Positions 21,276 through 32,169 of a stretch of 64,000 nt of DNA are shown piece after piece. The position numbers were made by a program, and so were the translations under genes. The number at the start of each line of letters is the position of its first letter. Position 1 is the first letter of the stretch. This DNA comes from Erinaceus europaeus (taxonomy: Eukaryota; Chordata; Mammalia; Eulipotyphla; Erinaceidae). The notes under the pieces were generated by a model, which did not search any database, was not told the DNA's origin, and saw only the letters and a list, made by a program, of their open reading frames with translations. Location: the NCBI RefSeq assembly GCF_950295315.1, contig NC_080172.1, forward strand, positions 80,867,118-80,931,117, read 5' to 3'.

Positions 21276-21860
21276 GATTTAATGATAATTGACAAGATTG
21301 TTGGATAAGAGGGGTAAAATTTCAAACATTTCAATTCCCACCAACAGAATTCTACATCCCTTTCCCCCCTTAGAAGTTTCCTTATTATCCTTCTGGGAAT
21401 ATGGACCAAGAATCTTTATGGGGAGCAGAAGGTGGAAGATCTGGCTTCTGTAACTGCTTCTCAACTGGACATGGACATTGACAGGTTGATCCATACCCCA
21501 GCCTGTTTCTGTCTTTCCTTACTGGGGTAGGGCTCTGCGGAGGTGGGGTTCCAGGACACACTGATGTGGTCATCTGTCCAGGGAAATCAGGTTGGTGTCA
21601 TGGTAGCGTCTGCAACTTGGTGTATGAAAGATTAAGTTGACCCAGTCTTCCTTGAGAGAGCGAGGCAATTTCTACCACTGTTGTTCTACATTGAGGGCAA
21701 GGTCCTGTAGAGACCCACAAGAGGGTTTATGATGTTGTACCTGACGGAGATGACCAGTGATGGTGGAGAGAGGGATCTGTTAGAGGTCTAGGATCATCAT
21801 AACTATGTGGGAATCCTAGGATCCCCTGATTAGGGCCCCAGATGATGGGGTGGTCCAGGC
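21276..21860 (-). mobile_element. L1 3' UTR with internal deletion
   Basis: It begins (3' end) with GATTTAATGATAATTGACAA and ATTCCCACCAACAGAATTC, and follows the same order as 868-1240. Near 21627 the sequence jumps from GCAACTTGGTG to TTGACCCAGTCTTCC, skipping about 430 bp relative to the long form. It then ends around GATGATGGGGTGG. Confidence 0.8.
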
Positions 21861-22129
21861 TTATTATCTTTGAGAAATAACTCAGGTCTTTTTAAAAATC
21901 AATTAACCATCATAGTCTTTAGAGTTATTTTGTCTGTGTTTCTTTCCTCTGGTTTGTTTGCTTGGGTCGTTTATATCCCACTTGTGAGTAACATCACTCA
22001 GTAATTAATTTTTACTTCCCTATTTATTTTCACTTAGTGTAATTACCTCATATGCCATCCATGTTGTCACAAAAGACAATTTTTGTGTGATCTTAGTCTT
22101 ACACACACATGATTTTACAACTTCTGGGG

Positions 22130-22330
22130 ACCATTTTTATTGAGGGAAGGAGGGAGGAAGGGAGGGAAGGAGAGAGAGAGATGTATGTGCAAGTGAAAAC
22201 ACACACACAAATACACATGATACTAGACCTTCATCCAGTGCCATGTACTTCCAATATGTGTTACTGCATCTCACAACCTGAACTATGTAAATGGTAAAAC
22301 ATGTGCCCTACCAGGTGAACTATATTTATT
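22130..22330 (-). mobile_element. Probable degraded SINE type B
   Basis: A purine-rich GGAGGGAGGAAGGGAGGGAA tract is followed by sequence with the antisense type B order: TAGACCTTCATCCAGTGCC, then CATGTGCCCTACCAGGTGAA near the head. It is strongly diverged. A (CA)n patch near 22200 interrupts it. Confidence 0.4.
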
Positions 22331-22334
22331 TCCT

Positions 22335-25300
22335 TTTTAAAAAAATATTTTTTTATTTGTGATTAATAGTAGGTTACAAGATTGTAAAATTACCGTGTAT
22401 AGTTCCACACAACACCTTACACCTCTAAAAAATAACTGTAATTCTCACAAGTCTTAGAAACAGTTTGATTCCTCTTTTGTTCTTCTTCAAGTTTGTGTAT
22501 ATTCAATCTCTAGGTTTCATATATGTGTGAAACTATCTGGTAGTTGTCTTTCATCTCTTTACTTATTTTGCTAAGCACAATCATCTCCAATTGCACCATT
22601 TTGTTCCAAAGAATACAATATCATCCCTTTTGATTGCAGAGCAGTATTCCATGGAATATGCAACCTCTAACTTCTTTAGCATTATGTTGAGGAATTCATT
22701 ATATTGAGGAATTGTCTTTCTATTCCCAGTTTCTGGAAAGTCTATCATAAATGCATGTTGGATATTGTCGAGTGCCTTTTCGGTGTCAATTGATATGACC
22801 ATGTGATTTTTATCTCTTTTGTTGTTGTTGATATGATGAATTACATTGATTGATTTGAGAATGTTGAACAAGTCCTAGTTCCCAGGCATGAATCCCACTT
22901 GGTCATGATGAATTATTGTTTTGATAAGTTTTGGATTCAACTTTTCAAGATCTTATTCAAGATCTTCACAGTATTGTTCATTAAGGATACAGGTATATAT
23001 TTTTCTTTTCTAGTAGAATCCTTTACTGCTTTGGAGATCAAAGCCTGTTAGCCTCATAAGTTGTGTTTGAGAGTGGTTGGCCCTCTTCAATTTTTTTTTT
23101 AATTTAATTTTTTTTTAAATTTTTTATTTAAGAAAGGATTAGTGAACAAAAACATAAGGTAGAAGGGGTACAACTCCACACAATTCCCACCACCCAATCC
23201 CCATAATCCCCCCCTCCCATGGTAGCTTTCCCATTCTCTAGCCCTCTGGGAGCATGGACCCAGGGTCGTTGACGGTTGCAGAAGGTAGAAGGTCTGGCTT
23301 CTGTAATTGCTTCCCCGCTGAACATGGGCGTTGACTGGTCGGTCCATACTCCCAGTCTGCCTCTCTCTTTCCCTAGTAAGGTGTGTCTCTGGGATAGCTG
23401 AGCTCCAGGACACATTGGTGGGGTCTTCAATCCAGGGAAGCCTAGCCAGCATCCAGGTGGTATCTGGAACCTGGTGATTGAAAAGAGAGTTAACATATGA
23501 GGCCAAACAATTTGTTGAGCAATCATGGATCCCAAGCTTGGAATAGTGGAGAGGAAGTGTTAGGGAGGTACTCACTGCAAACTCTAGTGTACTTCTGCTT
23601 TCATGTATATATTTTGCAGTAGTTTATGGGTACGTGTGCACATAAGCTCTCTCTCACAGAAACTGGTGTATATCTAGATTATGGGACTGTATCCAGAGGC
23701 CCTCTTCAATTTTATGGAAGTGTTTGAGGAGAATAGGTGCTAGTTCTTTGAAAGTCTTACAGAATTTGTTAGTAAAGCTATCTGGGTCTGTGATTTTTAT
23801 TCTTAGGAAGATTTTTGATAACCGATTCAATGTTTACATCATTTTTTTGTTGGTGGGGGAATGAAAAGTTGTGGCTATATCTGATAGGTTCATCTCATCT
23901 ATAATTTCACTTAAGTCCTCTATTTCCGTGTTGATTTTTTTATTTTTGTCTTGATGATCTGTCTCGCCATTAGTGTTGTGTTGTAGTCTCCTACTAATAG
24001 TGTTTTGTTGTTGATGTCTCCCTTGAGGCCAGTAAATACTTTAAAAATATATTTGGGAACATATATGTTGATGATGGTATGTCTCCCTGTTGGATTGAAC
24101 CTCTGACTGATATGTATTATCCATGCCTTTCTCTTTTTACTTCCTCTGACTGGCTTTCCATTTTATCTGATATTAAAATAGCTTTTCTTTTCCTTTTGTT
24201 TATATTATTGACTTGGAATACCTTGTTCCACCCTGTCACTTGGAGATTCTGTTTCTTTCTTTTGGATATGTGTTTCCTGGAAACAGAATAGATGGATCTT
24301 GCTTTTTAATGCAAGATCTTTTGAATCTTTTGACTGGTGAATTTAAGTAATGCACATTTTAGGTAATTATTAGTTATATCCATTCTGGCTATTGTTTGGG
24401 GGTCATTTATGCTCTTTTGACTCTTTTATTGTTTTTCTGTTTATTACTTTATGTGTATTGTTTTCTATAATGGTATTGCCTATTATATATGTTCCTTGTT
24501 TGTATTTGTGCTATATTGTCTTTTGTGTTTATAATGAATATTATGTCTAGCTTATAATATCTACAACAGACTTTTTAAAGTTGGCATTGGTTCACCAACA
24601 TCGGACAGTTTTAATATGCCTATTTTGCTCTTCTCTTTCCTATGTCTATTTTTCACTGATGGAGTTGTGTTCATGGTTCTGTTCTACTACTGTTCATGTC
24701 ATTAAAAGTTGAAAATACTTTTGTTCTTTTTTTTTTTTTTCCATGGGAGATTCCTCTCAGTAATTCTTGCCAGGTAGGACTGGTAGTGGTGAATCCCTTT
24801 AGTTTCTGAATGCTTGGAAAGGTCTTTAGTCCATTTTCAAAGTTGAAGGATAATGTAGCAGGATATAGTATTTGTAGCTGGAAATTCTTACTTTTTAGTA
24901 TTTTAAATATGCCATACCACTCTCTCCTTGACTCCAGAATTTGTGAGGAGAAATCTGATGAAAGCTTGATAGTTCTGCCTTCATATGTGTCTTTCTTCTG
25001 CCTTTCCCTGAAAGACTGTAATATATTCCCCTCATCCTTGGTTTTAGATAACTTTACAGTTATGTTTATAGGTGTATATTGTTTTGGATTCAGAAACATA
25101 GGTGTGCATTTACCTTCTTGGATTTCTATATTTTCAACATATCTCAGGTGTTGAAATTTTTCTGCTGTAATTTATTTGACTATGATTTTTTGTCCTCTTT
25201 CCCTGTCTTCTTCCTCAAGGATCCCAGTAGCTCTGGTGTTTATTTTTCTCTTGGAGTCTGCTATTTCATGAAGAAGTGTTTCATTTTCCTAACCATTTCC

Positions 25301-26515
25301 TCTACAATATCTTTAAATTTACAGTGTCTTGGTTGTGTCTTCTAACATTAGCATTCTTTTCTCCACCTGATTTAGTCTACTTCAAAGGCTTCTTACCTCA
25401 GCTTTAACTGCTTCTATGTTTGGAGGTTTTTGTTAGTTTTTTTCTGTATGTTGTAATACTCTGGTAAAATTATTTCTGAATTCTTGAGTCTGGATCAGTA
25501 TGTTAAGTTCAGTCTCTTGGGTTACAAACTGTATCTCTATCATTTTTATCTAATCATTTTCTCTATATCTGTATCTGTCAATTGGAATTTCTGTCATTGC
25601 TGTCTTCGTATTTCTGTTTCCATGTTTGGTGTGGCATTTGTTGTTTATCCCGCAGGAAGCACTATGGCTAAGGTGCTAGATTTCTTTGTTTATATATCAT
25701 GTATCACCAGGCTGATTTTGTGACTTTGATGTCAATATAGGGTGTCCCTCCCTGCTGTTGTTCCAGCCTGTAGTGCTTCATAGCATTGGAGAATTCCTTT
25801 CTCTTTAGTGTTCAAAGAAAAAGCAGGATTTATTTCTCTTGTTGGGTGCCAGTGCCTGTATAGCCCACATAGGATTAGTTCTTAATCAGGTTTTTGTCAT
25901 AAATCCTGCTGATCCTTTTGAGCAGTTCAGTATCTTGATCCTCTAGATTCAGTTTAAGGCTCCAAGAATTCCTTGCCTCTCTAACTCTGGTCATGTGCTC
26001 TGTTTTGCAAGTACTAAAATGGCACCCTCTCTCACTAAGCAAGTATTTGAAAGTCTTGAAAGCCTCTCCCTCACTCCTGACCATGCCTGCCTGTATTCAC
26101 TTATGGCTAAATGAGTTACTTAAGAAGTCACAGTTGAAAATTGGCAAGTTTTCAATATCCATGTTCAGCCTTTGGCATCCCATAAAGAATTTTGCTCCAT
26201 ACTCCAAGAAGGATAAAGAATAGGGAAACTTTCCTGTTACTGGCAATGTGCTCTATACTGGGTAATTTCCAATTTGGCACCAGACATCACTGAGTTCTTA
26301 CTGAGTTATTGAGTTCTAAGAATCTATCTTTCACCACTTGCCCACCCACTAACCACTTATGTCTACACTTACCTATGGCTTAGTGAGTTTCTGAAGAATT
26401 CCTGGTTGTATTGTGTTGAGTTTTCAGATTTTTGTTTTAGGGGGAAGAACAAAGTAAAACTGCTGCTACTCCATAGCTATGCCTCTTGAAGCCTTCATAT
26501 TGTTTTTAAAGTATC
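22335..26515 (-). mobile_element. Old L1, antisense, ORF1 and ORF2 decayed
   Basis: From left to right: an AT-rich 3' UTR; the ORF2 C-terminus (AGTATTCCATGGAATATGC near 22645) fused by deletion to mid reverse transcriptase (a frame at 22581-22871 keeps the [15 protein letters not shown] motif-A region); the RT N-terminal part; endonuclease-like DNA (about 23900-24350); the ORF1 C-terminal domain (24671-25099, with the STLSFNFENGLK-like region); and a 5' UTR to about 26500. It is interrupted at 23095-23697 by a younger L1 tail. Divergence marks it as older than the 37.7 kb element. Confidence 0.75.
23079..23713 (-). mobile_element. Young 5'-truncated L1 tail with 16-bp TSD
   Basis: Flanked by GGCCCTCTTCAATTTT at 23079-23094 and 23698-23713. 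The insert is the short-form L1 3' UTR with its A tail at the left (poly-T on the plus strand). It matches 37663-38230 almost base for base, so the two belong to one recent subfamily. It lies inside the old L1 at 22335-26515. Two overlapping sense frames of 135 and 158 codons stay open through it. Confidence 0.92.
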
Positions 26516-26830
26516 AAAGTAGTGTTCCACTGAGTATGTATACCACTAATTATTTATATACTCATGTAAGGATGAACAATTTAGTTCATTGCATACTTTT
26601 ATTAATGAGACAGATGCTGATTTGAACATAAAGAATCAAATGTTCTCTCAAATTAATACATTGATTCCACAGTTGATATTAAATTTTATATTGACACACC
26701 ACCTTATATAAGGATGGGAATACATACTCAAAGAAATCTTAATACCTTCAAAATTGCTTAACCATTAGCCATTCTCTTGGGTTAAAAAAACTACTGATTA
26801 TGTGTATTTAGGATAGGAACATTAACCTTG
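26515..26830 (-). mobile_element. Probable L1 ORF2 3' remnant
   Basis: AGTGTTCCACTGAGTATGTA and TACCACTAATTATTTATATA resemble the antisense of the conserved L1 ORF2 C-terminus (compare TAGTATTCCATTGTGTATAT at 15730, 39150 and 51328). Divergence is high and no frame remains. Confidence 0.45.
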
Positions 26831-26889
26831 AAAGAATGACTTGTTCATTTAGTCATTTAAAAATATTTCTTTTTTAATGATTTATTTAA

Positions 26890-27060
26890 ATCATGAGAGT
26901 TTAATTTTTAAATTTTTATCATTTTTTATTAATGATTTAAATGCTTTATAAAACTTGATATCTTAGGGTTATAATTTGACAACCATAAATAGTACAGTCA
27001 CTATACCCTCTACAAATTTCTCTGACCCCATCACCATAGTTCTCATAAAGTTTAAATTAC
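26890..27060 (-). mobile_element. Probable L1 3' terminal fragment
   Basis: TTTATTAATGATTTAAATGC, CTTGATATCTTAGGG and AATTTGACAACCATAAATAG resemble the antisense 3' terminus of the L1 3' UTR at 12170-12235, in the same order. Weak match. Confidence 0.4.
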
Positions 27061-27164
27061 GTATGAGAGAAAAACCAAAGCCAAAGATTCAGGCATGCAA
27101 ATCCTGATTGCTACCAGCTGAGATGGTTTTCCTATAGCTACGTTTCTTTTTCTGATCATTTATT

Positions 27165-27332
27165 TATCTATTTATTATCACTCAGAGGAAGAGATTAAGG
27201 GTGGTATAAGTTCCACTGCTTAGCTATGGAATTAGGTGGTGCCTAGGACTGAACCTTCAGTTTCTGGAGCATCAGACATACACGTTGGTGCTATAATGGG
27301 TTAAGCTATCTTCCTGGCCCCTACCTATATTT
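27165..27332 (-). mobile_element. Degraded SINE, type D-like
   Basis: Antisense CACTGCTTAGCTATGG, CTAGGACTGAACCTTCAG (B box) and GTGCTATAATGGGTTAAGCT, then TCTTCCTGGCCCC. The order matches type D, with a longer 3' region. Confidence 0.5.
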
Positions 27333-27352
27333 GTTTAAAAATAGTTCTTCAA

Positions 27353-27545
27353 AGAGCCAGGCATTGGCTCACCTGGTTGAGTGTACACCTTCTTATGCTT
27401 GTGGGCCCTGGTTAGAAGCCTAGGCCACCACATGTGAGTCACTGCATGAAAGAAGCTCTACAGCATCTGAGCATCTGTGGTGGTATCTCTCCTCACTATA
27501 TACTCTCTCCCTACTATTTATCTTTCTTGCCCTCTCTGTCACTTA
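27353..27545 (+). mobile_element. Degraded SINE type B
   Basis: GAGCCAGGCATTGGCTCACC and TGGTTGAGTGTACACC mark the head. The B box is eroded (GGTTAGAAGCC), and a CT-rich stretch near 27490-27530 follows. The expected AATAAA tail is missing because another fragment joins at about 27545. Confidence 0.6.
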
Positions 27546-27680
27546 TCATAGTTATCTCTGGGCTCTGTGCCTGAAGGATTCTACCATTCCCAGCAGAATT
27601 TTCATTTTCTTTTGTTTATGTCTTTTAGATAATGGGTGAGAGATGGAGGAGAGATATCTCTGATGACATAGAGAAAAAAA
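27545..27680 (-). mobile_element. SINE 3' module fragment
   Basis: GTTATCTCTGGGCTCTGTGC and CCTGAAGGATTCTACCATTC resemble the antisense type A 3' module. GATAATGGGTGAGAGATGG resembles the start of the body. Short and diverged. Confidence 0.35.
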
Positions 27681-27689
27681 CAAGCTCTT

Positions 27690-27957
27690 CAGCATTTCAT
27701 TACCTAGTGTGTACTCATGATTATCTCTGCTTGTTGAGTGTAATATGAACTGGGTATGGTATATTGCACCAAAGCAAAGGACTCTGGGAAAGGAGGGGGA
27801 AAACTTGTGGACTTAGTGTATGTTGGTGAAACTCAGTTGGGGTTGAGAGTGTTTTGTAGACATATGTCGCAGAAAGATTAGAAACTGTACCCATGTGTCA
27901 ACAACTGTACTTTAAACCATTAACCCCTCATTAAAGTTATAGAAAAGGAAAAAAAAA
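27690..27957 (+). mobile_element. L1 3' end (GAGAGTGTTTTG type)
   Basis: ATTGCACCAAAGCAAAGGAC, TCTGGGAAAGGAGGGGG, GAGAGTGTTTTGTAGACATA and CATGTGTCAACAACTG, then CCTCATTAAAG and an A-rich tail. Similar sequence follows ORF2 remnants at 4521-5530 and 58880-59075, which identifies it as a sense L1 3' UTR of the older type. Confidence 0.7.
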
Positions 27958-27959
27958 AG

Positions 27960-28680
27960 AACAATATCAAAGAAACAAATTCCTAAACTTCTCAAATGAC
28001 ATGATAAATATTGAGCATCCACTATATGTTAAAATTGAGCTTAGATATTGTGCTGAAACAGATGACATAAAAGAAGGTCATCAATCTGAGTAGATTCTGA
28101 ATGATGACATCACTTCCATATAGAATTTTGTTTTCATTTTGTACTTGTAGCATTCATGTGAAAATTTGCATTAGTAGCTTTATTATAGGTATTAAGATTT
28201 GGTACATTTATGCTTATAATAACATCTCTCAGTGACCTCTGATAAAGAAACCATTTCAGAATCCTAAGTATAGAACATGATTGCAGTTATGATCATGTAT
28301 TGAATAAATTCTACCTGGTAAAAATTGAATCCTTTTAAAAACAAAGTTATAAGATTATGTACTAACAAACACATTTTCTTAAATATGCATTTGTCATACT
28401 TCTAAGAGTTGCCAGTGACATGTTCAAAAGACCCATTTTAACAAGAAAAGTTATAGAGCCAAGTAAGTTTAATTGCATGTCACCTCTTCGTTTTGACAAA
28501 ATATAATGGTACTAGTTGCCAGTAGACTTAATTATGTAGATTTATTTTAACTTAGCAAAATATATGCTAAAAAGTGTAAGTAGTTCACTATAAGCCAAGT
28601 TTTGACTTGATATTCTTTTTTATAGTGAAAATGCTAATCAAAGAATGATTTAAATTAGTGAATTCTTAAATATTTATTTA
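27960..28680. other. Single-copy AT-rich DNA, nothing recognised
   Basis: About 700 bp without recognised repeats, frames or RNA genes. Confidence 0.5.
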
Positions 28681-28684
28681 TTAT

Positions 28685-28905
28685 TCCTATCTGTTGCCCT
28701 TGTTGTTTTATTGTTGTAGTTATTCTTGTCATCATTGTTGGATAGGACAGAGAGAAATGGAGAGAGGAGGGGAAGTCAGAGATGGGGAGAGAAAGACACC
28801 TGCAGACTTGATTCACCGCTTGTGAAGTGACTCCCCTGGTGGGGAGTAGGTAGGGAGCTGGGAGCTTGAACGGGGATCTTTATGCTGGTCTTTGCACTAT
28901 ATTAA
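28685..28905 (-). mobile_element. SINE type A
   Basis: Antisense linker (GTTGCCCTTGTTGTTTTATT), GGATAGGACAGAGAGAAATG, GACACCTGCAGACTTG, GAAGTGACTCCCCTGG, B box (GAGCTTGAACGGGGAT) and part of the head. The A-box end is lost. Resemblance between AATTAGTGAATTCTT upstream and TATTAATGAATTTTA downstream suggests a decayed TSD. Confidence 0.85.
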
Positions 28906-28909
28906 TGAA

Positions 28910-29735
28910 TTTTATGAGTGTAATTATTGCCAAAAGCAATTTTATGTTAGAAAAATAATTTTCTTGTGATCCAAGGAAAAATGCAATCTTCTCTTTTCAA
29001 CATATAAGAAGTTCTAATGATATTCATACTCATTGCTTTGGCTTCCACCTCTGCTATGTATACTCAGAATTTTTATAGCTGCCCTAAAACAAATAGAGAT
29101 CATCTTTCCCCAAGTTTCTCCTTCTAAGATTTATAGTCTGTATAGAAACAGAGATAATTAGCTAAATAATCTTTTGATAATATTTATTCTTTTCTCAATT
29201 CCATAACCCTTCTATGCAGTTAAAAAAAAAAAGACAAAATAAAAACATGAACACTCTGATAGTTCCTCTTAGTCACCAGACCCTAGATAGTCTTTCTTAA
29301 ACAGTTTCTAATGTCAGTGCTTCCTGTTCATTTTCATGGCTGTTACACTTATCAGTGTATATCCTATATTATATCCTCTCAGTCCATCTACATTTTCTTT
29401 ATAATCAGGCTCATTGTATCTTCAATATAAGTTCTTTCAATTTTATTTTATCGGGGTGGGGATAGCGTGTGTATGGTTTCTCAGTTTTGTATAGCAGATA
29501 TCTGCTACATATTCCTATATCTCCTTCAGTTTTAATTTTTGTTTATGTGTTTCAATTTCCTGTTATTCTTTCTCCCCAATCAAATTGTTCCCAAATTTCG
29601 TGATTCAGATGAAATAGCCTTTTATATAGCTCCTCAAAGTCACTGATCATTTTTTTCTAGTTCAAAGGGAATTTCAGAAATTATGTGAGTGCACCTCAGC
29701 ATTATACACAATAAGAAATGGAGTTCCAGAAGTGT
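28910..29735. other. Single-copy DNA, nothing recognised
   Basis: About 800 bp of AT-rich sequence with an A11 run near 29222. No repeat, exon or RNA gene is recognised. Confidence 0.5.
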
Positions 29736-29737
29736 GA

Positions 29738-29955
29738 AACTGGGTCTGGGTGGTGATACACCTGGTTGAGAACACATGTTATAAAACCTAAGGACCTAGG
29801 ATCCAGTCCCTGGCCCCCACCTGCAGGGGAAAAGCTTTGCAAAATCAGTGTTGCAGGTGTCCCTCTGTCTCTCTCCCTCTCTATCATTCCCATTCCTCTT
29901 GATTTCTTGTTGTCTATATCAAATAAATAAAAATAAAGTTTTTTAAAAAGTGAAA
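29738..29955 (+). mobile_element. SINE type B
   Basis: Head CTGGGTGGTGATACACCTGG, B box drifted to GGATCCAGTCC, body CCACCTGCAGGGGAAAAGC, CT-rich segment and CAAATAAATAAAAATAAAG tail. AGTGTGAAACT upstream and AAAGTGAAACT downstream are likely TSD remnants. Confidence 0.88.
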
Positions 29956-30044
29956 CTAATTACTATTTTTCTTATTGGCACTAAGGTAATAATTAGGACA
30001 TGATACCTGTATGATGAATAGTTATTCTATGGCTCCAGTGGCCA

Positions 30045-30345
30045 TTTTTTTTCTTTCTGTTTCCTAGCTTCCTCTCTCCCCCTCCATTTCCTTTCTCTTC
30101 CCTCTTCCCCTTCCTTCTTTTCTTCCCTGTTCCTTTCTTTCCATTTCTTTCTTTTCCTTTTCTCCTTTTTGATAGAGACAGAAATTGAGAGGAATTGGGG
30201 AGATAAAAGGGAAAACAGAGGCACCTGTTGCTTTGCTTTACTGCTCCTGCAGCTCTTCTGCAGGTAGAGATCAAGGACTTGAACCCTGGTTCTTACTCAT
30301 GGTGATATATGTACACTGTTGGGTATACCACCACCTGGTCTCAAG
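30045..30345 (-). mobile_element. SINE type B with long polypyrimidine tail region
   Basis: The right part (30165-30345) is an antisense SINE: GATAGAGACAGAAATTGAGA, CTTCTGCAGGTAGAGATC, GACTTGAACCCTGG and a head ending TACCACCACCTGGTC. To its left about 120 bases are nearly all C and T on the plus strand, an unusually expanded CT-rich or purine tail. The tract's Lys/Glu-rich minus-strand frames are not genes. Confidence 0.75.
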
Positions 30346-30429
30346 GCAAAACTTACTTGCAAACTGTATAGAAAATATATTTTCATTTCTTTCAAAATAT
30401 AATTTGTTTTTTAAAAATATTTCTTTAAC

Positions 30430-30615
30430 TTTATTTATTTAATTTGATAAGACAGAAATTGAGAGAGAAGGGGGATAGAGAAGGAAAGACAGAAACACCT
30501 GCAACATTGCTTCACCACTCATGAAGCTTTTCCTCTGCAGGTGGGGACCAAGGGCTTGAACCTGAGTCCTTGTGCATGGTAATGTGCACTTTAAAAGGTG
30601 CACCACTGCACAGCC
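30430..30615 (-). mobile_element. SINE type B
   Basis: Antisense: ATAAGACAGAAATTGAGAG, GAAACACCTGCAACATTGC, TTCACCACTCATGAAGC, CTGCAGGTGGGGACCAAGG, GGCTTGAACCTGAGTCC, ATGGTAATGTGCAC and the head AGGTGCACCACTGCACAGCC. Confidence 0.85.
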
Positions 30616-30982
30616 TCACAAAATGTAACTTATTACCTTTATGGATTTCATAAGAAATATTATTTTAAAAGTTTTATACCTCTGTTTAATGATTAACTTA
30701 TGTTACTTTACATTGTTCCTAGACGGTTTCATTTGTATGTGTATCTGTCCTTGCTCTATAAACACTAAGATTTTTATCACGTGCCGTTAAACTTATTTAG
30801 GCAAGTGTAAATATTTATTGATTGAAAGACTTGAATATATCCTTTAAACTTATAATTAAGATTATTATTATTATTATTTTATTGTCATCAGGGTTATTCG
30901 TGGGGCATTGTGCCTGCACAATAAACCCCCTGCTCCCAGAGGCCATTAATTTTTTTTAAATTATCTTAAGTTGCTTATTGGG

Positions 30983-31190
30983 GGCCAGGTGGTGGCGCAC
31001 CTCTTGAGCACACATGTTATAATGAACAAGGACCCCAGTTTGAGCTGCTGGTCCCTACCTGTGGGGCTAAAGCTTTATGAGTGGTGAAGCAGGGCTGCAG
31101 GTGACTTTCTGGTATCCCCCTCTCTAGTTCCTCCTGTCCTCTCAATTCTGGCTATCTCTATACAATAAATAAAATAATAAAAAAATTAAA
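30983..31190 (+). mobile_element. SINE type B, nested
   Basis: Head GGGGGCCAGGTGGTGGCGCA, B box drifted to AGTTTGAGCTG, body CTACCTGTGGGGCTAAAGC, CT-rich segment and CAATAAATAAAATAATAAA tail. It lies inside the split SINE at 30885-31605, next to a minus-strand type B copy. Confidence 0.88.
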
Positions 31191-31199
31191 ATGTTATTA

Positions 31200-31392
31200 T
31201 CTTTATTTATTTATTGGGTAGAGACAGACAAAACTTGAGAGGGAAGGGGGAGATAGAGTAGGAGCGAGACACCTGCAGTACTGCTTCACCACTTGCAAAG
31301 CTTTCCCTCTGCAGGTAGGGACTGAGGGCTTGAACCCGGATCCTTGAACATTATAACATGTGTGTTCAGCCAGGTGAACCACCACCTGACTG
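31200..31392 (-). mobile_element. SINE type B, nested
   Basis: Antisense TTTATTTATTTATTGGGTAG tail, GAGACACCTGCAGTACTGC, TTCACCACTTGCAAAGC, GGGCTTGAACCCGGATC (intact B box) and GTTCAGCCAGGTGAACCACC (A-box region). It forms a tail-to-tail pair with the preceding plus-strand copy. Confidence 0.88.
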
Positions 31393-31939
31393 AGGCCATT
31401 TTTTCTGCCCCCCACACGTTTTTTTATTTTGATATAACAGAGAAATGGAGAGGGGAGAGGGAGATAGGGAAAAGAGAAAGAGAAACACTTGCAGGGCTGT
31501 TTCATAGGCTTGTAGGTGGGGAGTATAGGCTAGAATCTGTATCCTCAAATATGATAATGTGTGTGCTTAGTGGGTATGCCACAACCCAGCCCCCTATATG
31601 TAGAATAATATTTCTCATTTTCCCCATTATTTGATCATGTTCAAGTTGAACTTGAACCATATTTGATACTTAAAGAATATCAAAATGTTTAGGTATTCAG
31701 TGTTTGACTAAGTAATGGGAATGGAGATTAAAATAAAGTTAGAAGGTAGATTTCAGCTATTAGAGTAACAAATAAATTTTAATAACTTACTGCAATTTAC
31801 TAGTTAGAAGAAATTTTTTGAAATAAAAATGAGATGGGTTTTTTTTTAATGAAACTATTGGGTTTTCTCCAAATTACATTTTTGTAATTGATTAATATTG
31901 TTGGATTAAGAAAAACTGGTACATGGGTCGTTGTGACAT

Positions 31940-32104
31940 TTTCTTTTCTTTTTTTAAAAGATTTTATTTATTTATTAATGAGAAAGATAGGAAGAGAGAG
32001 AGAGAGAACCAGGCATCACTCTGGTACATGTGCTGCAGGGGATTGAACTAGGACCTTATGCTTTAGAGTCCGATGCTTTATCCACTGCGCCACCTCCTGG
32101 ACCA
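31940..32104 (-). mobile_element. SINE type C (third tRNA-like head)
   Basis: In its own sense it starts GGTCCAGGAGGTGGCGCAGT, then GGATAAAGCATCGGACTC (A box and anticodon-arm-like part), TAGTTCAATCCCC (B box), a GAGAGAGAGAGA-derived CT segment and an AATAAATAAATAAAATC tail. This is the only clear full copy of its type in the window. The head is even more tRNA-like than in types A and B. In another context an isolated head could be miscalled as a tRNA. Confidence 0.8.
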
Positions 32105-32169
32105 CAAGTTATGACATTTTCCTCTTGGTACATAAGAGACATTTTCCTTAATTTTGTTTTTTGTTTTCA

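Larger units (their letters stand above)
30885..31605 (-). mobile_element. Old SINE split by two later SINEs
   Basis: The 3' module in antisense (CAGGGTTATTCGTGGGGC, CCCTGCTCCCAGAGGCCATT) ends at about 30952. The rest of the same kind of element resumes at about 31392 with GAGGCCATTTTTTCTGCCC, then ATAACAGAGAAATGGAGAGG, the CTTGCAGGGCTG body, TGGGGAGTATAGGC and the head GTATGCCACAACCCAGCCCC. AGGCCATT on both sides of the interruption fits a TSD left by the intervening insertions. Confidence 0.65.

Noticed and set aside
21091..21282. Frame encoding alternating Phe, Leu and Ser, and its Lys/Glu-rich partner on the other strand
   Set aside because: It is a translation of the (TTCC)n(TTTC)n microsatellite.
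31940..32104. Possible tRNA gene, because of the strong A and B boxes
   Set aside because: It continues into a CT-rich body and an AATAAA tail, as SINEs do. There is no terminator run right after a cloverleaf.
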